From Agrypnia vestita (taxonomy: Eukaryota > Arthropoda > Insecta > Trichoptera > Phryganeidae), in the NCBI GenBank assembly GCA_016648135.1, contig JADDOH010023125.1, positions 124,001-188,000 of the forward strand: DNA of 64,000 bases, written 5' to 3'. The translations under genes were made by a program, and so were the position numbers. Below are positions 57,536 to 64,000 of the stretch, piece by piece. The notes below the pieces were generated by a model. That model had not been told where the DNA came from. It made no database searches and saw only the letters and a program-made list of their open reading frames with translations. How positions within the stretch are numbered: the stretch's first letter is position 1; each line of letters starts with the position of its first letter.

Positions 57536-57671
57536 GTCCTCTTTCATTTAAGAAAGACGATCGAATTGGTACGTGTATTATGTGTATAAACACCAACACA
57601 TCGAAACAAAGTGCCTAGTACGCGAGGCTTTCACATAATAATTCGATTATCTTTCTTACATGAAGAGAGGG
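57536..57671. mobile_element. Fold-back MITE, family M, copy 3 (shortened)
   Basis: CTCTTTCATTTAAGAAAGACGATCGAATTGGTACGTGT on the left and AATTCGATTATCTTTCTTACATGAAGAG on the right, around ATAAACACCAACACATCGAAAC. The centre of the left arm is deleted compared with copy 1. Confidence 0.75.
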
Positions 57672-57679
57672 CAACTTGT

Positions 57680-58020
57680 GGAGTGGAATCATGGATAACA
57701 ATTGAAACCATGTTAAAGCGACGTGAAGCACTTAAGATCTAGAAATGGTTGATAAAATATGCCGGATTGATAGAGTTATTAAAGAAAACATGAGGACCCG
57801 AATACAAAAGAGAAAATAAATCGGTTAAACCATAAAAAGCCAGCAATATTTTGGCCTATCGAGAGATATCCAGAGAAATGGCAAATCCTGCACCTCATCA
57901 TTTAAAGTTAATTTGCTAGCAGAAGAATCCCTGGAAGAAGGATATCGGCAACTGAATCGGGAACTGCACAGTCCAACTATTTTGAGCTGCTGCGAACAAA
58001 ATCAATATTCATCTTTAATA
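57680..58020 (+). pseudogene. LINE C-terminal relic
   Basis: Read with frameshifts on the plus strand: ETMLKRREALKI, a KKPAIFWPIERYPEKWQILH piece, SRRIPGRRIS, then FELLRTKSIF. The order matches the tail of non-LTR retrotransposons where a K.YFGHI.R..KY.IL.LI block is followed by a G.R..GRR block and a LFR.A..K..I end. Many stops are present. It follows directly after fold-back copy 3. Confidence 0.65.
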
Positions 58021-58490
58021 TTTATCGCAAATTTATTATGAACCGGTTGGATAAATATAAATCAGGTAGTAATATAAATTTAAATATTCATCGCTAATAT
58101 GATCTCTAACGTTCGATAACCGGACCAGCACTAGATGAAGACATATAAGAGAGGTATATAAAAAAGCTGTCACTATGCAATTGGCGAAACCGAGATAAAC
58201 ATATTTGTAACTGATTTTTTATGCGGAGCGAGAGAGATTTAAAAGTTGATATGCTTTTAATAAAATGTTTGTAAAATATAGAAATATGTTTTCAAGAAAG
58301 GTTGTTATCAATTGTAACATTTCCACTATCGTCAGATAATCGTTTTCAATTTTGTTCATATTTAAAAAATGTGGTTTTAAAATAATATTTTGCGAAAATT
58401 AGTAATACTCGTACATGGCACTTCCGATAAAAAGAATAATATTAAAAATAAGATCACGAATCTAAAACAAATTAGTAATCGAAAAACAAA

Positions 58491-58838
58491 GACCACCAAA
58501 ATATATACATAGACATGAACTTAAGTTCTTGGTACACAGTGTAGATCCTTGCTTGTATATTTTGAAACAATAACAAAAAATTCTAACTAAATACTCTTCA
58601 AAAGTAAATTGTCTTAGTAAATGAGTCGCGCTTTATTACAGTAAAGGCATCTTTAATAGAAAATACTCTGTTAAAAATTTATAAAAGCAAAATCTCTATT
58701 TTAAAAAAAATACGTTGTGTTGACTAGGGGATTTAATTATACAAGAATAAATACTTTAACTGCGGTATAAATATGTCTTAAATATACGCGAAGCAGATCC
58801 AATCTCCTCGCCGAAAGAAGGGGTTTAGTTCATCTCTG
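58491..58838 (-). repeat. Unclassified interspersed repeat, family G, copy 3
   Basis: Inverse of the family: GACCACCAAAATAT start, then inverse of the CGTATTTTTTTT and AATTAAATCCCCTAGTCAAC blocks, then TCTTAAATATACGCGAAGC, and GTTCATCTCTG at the end. Confidence 0.65.
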
Positions 58839-59039
58839 TATAATTTTATAATCATATTAACAACGAGCAAATTAAGAGAGAGCACATCGACAAATTAATT
58901 CCAACACTTCACTAGGTCAATACCGTTGAGGAAATTGAATCGACGCCATGTTCTCCGAAAGCTATAAATTACCGATCTCATCCTGCGAACAAAATTAAAT
59001 CAGCATTAAAATTGCCTCCACTTCTGTATTCCACTTAAC

Positions 59040-59370
59040 AAATTACACTCATCCAACATGCGCAGAGTTACGACGACAGGCGACTTAACATAACCGCGAG
59101 TGCAGCCACCTCGCGTCACTGCGGGAACTCGTTCCGAGTCCTTGACTTACTACTCCGACGTGGAGCGGCCGCCTTCACGTGCCGGGGGCTCGCGGGCTTA
59201 GTTACGGAGCCTCCAACGCGAGCCGGTCTGGACCAAGGTACCGAGGTACCAGGCACCGAGGTACCACGGAGCGCGAAGAGGAAATCGGCAATTATTTCAC
59301 TGTTAAGAAACAGGCCCAAGCGACGGCTCCGGTATGGCCAGCGTGCCAGTATGGATTTCCACGAAACTAA
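59040..59370. promoter_or_regulatory. CpG-rich island
   Basis: Sharp rise in GC from about 59065 to 59350, with GGTACCGAGGTACCAGGCAC, a short run of GGTACC-centred repeats (59238-59268). Opposite strands carry overlapping short frames, which is expected from composition. Protein not recognised. Confidence 0.3.
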
Positions 59371-59639
59371 AATTACGCTTTATTATAATATTTTGGTGTG
59401 CTTGTATGTAAAAGGCTTGAAAATTTGAAAGTACAATCTTATTTCTTCATTAATAGCAAAATAACTTTGAAGTAACACCATTTATACTAATAAAAATGAT
59501 GTTTTAAATAGCGATAACTATTTTGTATTTTCTAATCGGCTTTTGGAAACAGGCCATCTTTTTGATATTAACAAGGGTTTAGAAATTCTACAAACAAATA
59601 ACATAGGTTTACAGTTAAATGAGTTATTTTAATAATCGT

Positions 59640-59785
59640 CATACGTTCAAAAGAAAATAAAACAGAAATATTGAAACAAACTAATAATTAACTTTTAATA
59701 TTAGGATATTGTTGTTCGAAAATTTTCGACTCATAATTTAGGCAGTCTACCTGTAAAGTATTGCAGACTAACACTATTACACCCT
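59640..59785 (+). mobile_element. Fragment of fold-back family C
   Basis: CAGAAATATTGAAAC, ATATTAGGATATTGTTGTTCGAAAATTTTCGACTCATAAT and AGGCAGTCTACC align in order with the right arm of 19763-20305. Confidence 0.55.
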
Positions 59786-59789
59786 GTGT

Positions 59790-60835
59790 TAATTAACTTA
59801 TTGGTGATCTATTTTTTAAGGTTGAATATGTGGCACCAAGACGTTAGATATTCATATACATAGCACCGGGATTTCCAGTTATTAACAAAGTGTATTTTGA
59901 TTATTTCTAAATAATTCTAATTTGTTCTAATTCATAGGAAACTACGTGCTGAAAATTTGTAATTTCACAAATAAAATGTGATTTCATTAAAATTAATTGA
60001 ATTACTTACGATTAAGTATTATAATAAGCTAAAAATCTGATGAGATTTTTGGCATATTATAATATTATTATTATTATTATTATATAATAATTTTCAATTA
60101 ACAACTCACGCAACGTCTCGCATACAGAATCTGACATTGAGTTACCTAGCACGCAACAACGATTACCAAGAATTTCCACGCTAAAAGTTTGCATAAAATA
60201 GGCGCACTTGTGACAAATCACGCTATAACTATGACAAATCGTAAGAGGTTCGCGAAGATATATAACTTTATTATTTAATTTCCAATGTAGGTGCCATAAT
60301 AAATATGAAAAATTTTAGTACATGTGAAAGTAAGCACTTTTAAGGGATTATTTGTTAATAATCTTGTCAGTTTGGCTATGTGTCAAGGTGTTCTATTACA
60401 GTTAAAAATGCATCCACTTTGTGAATTGTGAAATAAATTTAATTGTTTCAGTATCTTGATTATAGATATCATGTTTTTTATTAACTTAAGATATACTTTC
60501 CCGTGCCATGACACCAATCGGATTCATCACTTTTACAACTGTGGTTGTGTATATTTGCCAAGGCAATTTAGTACCGTAACTTCTAAATGTATACATACCT
60601 ATATAGGTTTCTTCAACCAAATAACCTTTATCCAGTAATCTACCATACAAAACATATGATTGTGGTTCAATTTGTACATTTTTGTTTTTGTATTTTTTAA
60701 ATTGACTTCTTGTGTACGTTTTTTTGGTAGTAAGTCATTGTTGTCTTTTCTTGAATCTTGCGCTGTCTTATAAAAATATTGAAAAAACAGTACAGCTTTT
60801 TTAAGCGCTTGATTACATAAATATATATTCTTCGT
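59790..60835. other. AT-rich DNA, no gene supported
   Basis: ATT microsatellite at about 60061-60085. No recognised frame or repeat. Confidence 0.45.
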
Positions 60836-60839
60836 GCAC

Positions 60840-60945
60840 GTGGAGTCGAGTCACGTTAGCTGGTGGGGTCGCGAACCGGTGACCTTAGCAACCCGTGACA
60901 ATGCAATTACTGGACCAACAAACTGCCCAGAGCAACTGACAAATA
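60840..60945 (-). mobile_element. Probable tRNA-derived SINE fragment
   Basis: On the minus strand, GGCAGTTTGTTGGTCCAGTAA resembles an A-box region, and CCGGTTCGCGACCCC a B-box at suitable spacing. The fold is incomplete, so it is not a tRNA gene. Confidence 0.45.
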
Positions 60946-61167
60946 CCGAGTGGGAATAAGCTTCAATTGAGATCAGTGGCGTAACCGTGTACATAAGTAT
61001 ATCAATATTTGAAGAACCATTTTAATCGTGATCAATAAATTGTGTTTATTCGTTGTGTTATTATAATCGTGTGATCCTCCAAAATCTTAAATATTATAAT
61101 AAAATATATCTGAATATACAGCCAAACTGCTTTTGTTAAAAATATATAGTTAGATGGCGTTCAGCTA

Positions 61168-61691
61168 TCTATATATCTATAAAACTCAATGTCTGTCTGT
61201 CTGCCTGTTCTCTATACAAATCCACACCGTTTGTCCGATTCGATTCAAATTTTGCATACTTATGCTTTAGAACCCGGCGGGTAACATAGGCATAATTCTC
61301 ATACCCTTTCCCCTCCCCATGACATGTTTTCGATGCAAATCTGTACCGTTTGACCGATCGGATTCAAAATTTGGACACTTATTCTCTAAAACTCGGCGGG
61401 TAACATAGGCAACATTTCCTCCCTATTCTCATACCCCTTCCCCTCCCTCTGAGATATTTTCGATGCAAATCTGTACCGTTTGACCGATCGGACTCAAAAT
61501 TTGGACACTTACTCTTTAGGACTCGGCGGGTAAAATAGGTGACATTTCTCCCTTATTCTTTTATCTCTTCCCCTCCCCCTGATATATTTTCGATGCAAAT
61601 CTATACCGTTCGAATCGAAACTTTGTTTACACTCACAAATTTATTTTAAACTTAATCCTTAACCCGTATAACGCCGGGTGTGAACAGCTAG
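61168..61691 (+). mobile_element. Helitron-like element with internal tandem repeats, complete copy
   Basis: Starts TCTATATATCTATAAAACTC after A and ends GAACAGCTAG before T. The 3' hairpin ACCCG-TATAACGC-CGGGT lies about 9 bases before CTAG, as Helitrons require. The interior has about three and a half units of 125 bp of the same minisatellite as 46069-46625. It encodes no Rep/helicase. Confidence 0.82.
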
Positions 61692-61694
61692 TTA

Positions 61695-64000
61695 AGGTAT
61701 AAGTTACAATTAAAAGCCGAAAATGTTTCCCTCATATGAAATTAAAATATGATCAATGTCAAAATCAAGTGTCAAATCAAGTGTCGATTTATTTGTAAAA
61801 TATTTGGTTATGACAGGCGCGACTGCATCGCCTTTTCATTTCTTCACTCTAATTGTGACGTTTAATATAAGAGAATTTTTGGTTACATAATATGTTAAGG
61901 ATGCGTGAGGAGGATAAAGGGAGGAAGGATTAAATGGAAACATAAATTGTGTGAACTAGTTTGGGTGCGGTTGTGAAATTAATTTACGTTTTATGTCCCG
62001 TTTAGGCGAGTTAAAAAAATCAACGCGGTTATAATTTAAGTTTAATGAATTTATAGATCTGCAGGTGAAGGAGTTTTATTTTGAATTGGTCTTGCCATGA
62101 GGGAGATGAAAACTAGGTGACTGTCTGCTTCATAGTTTAATAGTGAAATTACAGAAATTTGGAGTGGAACCAGAAGTGAAAATTCGTACAGATTTTTGGG
62201 ATATAAACGTAAATGTTAATTTGCTACAACTGTATTATAAGTCAAATAAGTAACGGTTTGTCCGATATCCGAAAGTCCCGTTACGACTGATCAATGGCAT
62301 TGACGCATTTAATTGATGGCTTTAAATGCTGACTTTTAATCTTTGCCTGTTTCTCTCCTGACTGACAGAACTGTGGCAGCGGTAGTGTAGTGGTGAGTTC
62401 AAACCAGACTGCCGGAGTAAGTGTAGGCTGTCATTATTTGTCACTTACCAGTCGTTTTCTGCAACGAGAAGTATTCTTAAAACGGTATCTACATATGTAT
62501 TATACATATATGTTTATTACTGGAGAGATATATTTTCACTCGTGATGCACTAGTGTGTGTGATTAATATTGGATAAAGGTCTCAAAATTGATAATAAAAT
62601 TGAAAGCCAAATCCATCGATATAATTTATACAGAAATATTTTATAAACGTATTATAATCAGGTACCCCGATCGCCTAAATAAACACAATATACAACATGA
62701 ATTGTGGACAGAATACGAATGATAAACCGGCATAGTAATATTTTTAGATACACAATCACTATCAGTTATTTTAACTACGAATACCTGTGATTAATTCATT
62801 GATCTTAATTGTAAGCTCTTCACCTCTATACACATATTTTAACTATTCTGTGGGATATCTCGTACGGATCTCGGTGAACACCCCGCTCTACATTTAGTAC
62901 CACGAACCTGTTCAAGAAGCCATTTCAAGAAGCTCTACTCCGAAGCACTTTTCGCCGGGTGCTTTGACGTTCGCAATGCTTCAAGCGTCACGATATTGTG
63001 AATATTTTGAAATGAAAAATTTAACATAGTTTTATATAAAAACATAGTTAATAAAAAAATTATTATAACGCTAAAAAATCTTGACTTAAAGTGTACGGAA
63101 CCCAAACTCTGCCAGAAGAAACCTATTGCCAGCCTGTGTTCAAGTAAAAGAACCTGATAATGGAGCCCAAGTCATGAACAGCATGAATTGTAAAAATATG
63201 AGAAACGCTAATGTGAATACGAAAATTTCAAAATGAATATCTTAAAGGTCCTCACACTCTCACACGTCATCTTGTATTCAACATTTTCCAAACATTTCAA
63301 TGTTTTACCGAATGAATAACAAATTATTGTTAAAAAATAGAGTTTCAACACTCAAAAGAAGACTGATAAAACTACTCTTAAGAGAAGTTTCATGGCGAAG
63401 CATTGTTCGCTATGCGTCTCTGTTTAAGACACCATCCAGTATTTGTCTGTAAGTCTCTGCGCACTCGTTATTTCGGGGATACGTTTTTATCTAGGTCTTC
63501 CTCTACTTCCTTTAATTATATTTCTGAGTTATGAACTGTGAAGAATGTGTCCTAACCATCGTCCCCGTCAATTTCTTCTTTCTTTGCACTTTACTCAAAT
63601 CCTTCTCTCGGTCCATATCAGGTTTCTCCATATGCATTATGTAAACTAGGGCATGTATTACCGGTTTTTGGTAAACCGATTTACCGGCAAATGTGATCAA
63701 ATTCCATGAAAGAATTGCCAGTAACTTAATTATGTAGGTACCGGTTATTTCAGTAAATTATTTTTCACTTTTTAAAGTACTCGTATTATGCATAATAATA
63801 TTTTTATTATGTGACGATATTTCCAGAAAGCGGATATGTTAAGTATTTTGAGGCTTAATACAATACGCCCACGTGCACTGCGGATCCGACACTAACCATA
63901 AACAAAACTACAAAATCACAAATTTCCGGTACTTAAATGATTATTATTAATACTTTGGCAGCTATTCTGTCTTCCAAGAACTTCTTTTTAAATTCAATAG
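61695..64000. other. No gene supported; possible LINE relic at 63400-63640
   Basis: Minus strand 63640-63400 contains HSSQFITQKYN, ECAETYRQILDGV and a final TMLRHE-like end, with stops between. The layout is reminiscent of LINE C-termini but too degraded to be sure. At 62375-62395 TGGCAGCGGTAGTGTAGTGG resembles a tRNA A-box without a B-box. The rest is AT-rich. Confidence 0.35.

Overview
The window looks like intergenic or intronic DNA from a moth or butterfly (Lepidoptera). It is very AT-rich and peppered with the short GTAGGTAC/ACCTAC words common in that order. It has TTAGG-type (CCTAA) repeats, tRNA-derived SINEs, Helitron-like termini, and several copies of one LINE 3' end with a TAAG/TTAG tetranucleotide tail. 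There are no bacterial-style genes, operons, CRISPR arrays, rRNAs or convincing tRNA genes. No complete protein-coding gene can be supported. Most open frames are short and either fall in AT-rich sequence by chance or lie inside transposon relics.

Layout. 1-3 kb: AT-rich DNA with a GC-richer island at 1.79-2.15 kb. 3.1-5.6 kb: LINE fragments and a Helitron-like element. 6.5-8.2 kb: two SINEs and a second Helitron-like element, then a candidate 102-bp exon (8263-8364). 9.3-12.8 kb: a SINE, a hammerhead-like element, and three 3' LINE ends around a fold-back element. 14.3-16.3 kb: a long terminal-inverted-repeat element filled with CCTAA-type arrays. 18-24 kb: fold-back elements, a GC island and hairpins. 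26-28 kb: hammerhead-like elements, a SINE, a GC-rich island with a palindrome, and a Helitron relic. 30.3-30.9 kb: a dead mariner transposase. 34.7-39.3 kb: a hammerhead-like inverted repeat, a SINE, two different LINE C-termini and two Helitron relics. 40-46.6 kb: a perfect hairpin, an unclassified repeat, a Helitron, a minisatellite, a fold-back and a Helitron with internal tandem repeats. 46.9 kb: the second candidate exon (46918-47037). 47.2-49.8 kb: a LINE nested in an inverted-repeat element, abutting two more repeats. 52 kb: another inverted-repeat element. 57.5-58.8 kb: a fold-back, a LINE and the unclassified repeat. 61.2-61.7 kb: a complete Helitron-like element with tandem repeats.

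The most interesting signal is a set of five minus-strand loci that fit a hammerhead ribozyme. Each has a CUGANGA-like box, a stem-II hairpin in most copies, GAA, a short palindromic stem III (ACGT, ACATGT or ACCGGT), a permitted base at the cleavage position, and flanks that can pair as stem I. Two keep an intact CUGANGA box. Such motifs are known from Penelope-like retroelements; that assignment here is inference, because no Penelope reverse transcriptase is visible. Between the repeats lie several moderately GC-rich, repeat-free islands that could be conserved regulatory DNA or unrecognised exons. Cross-species alignment would decide this.
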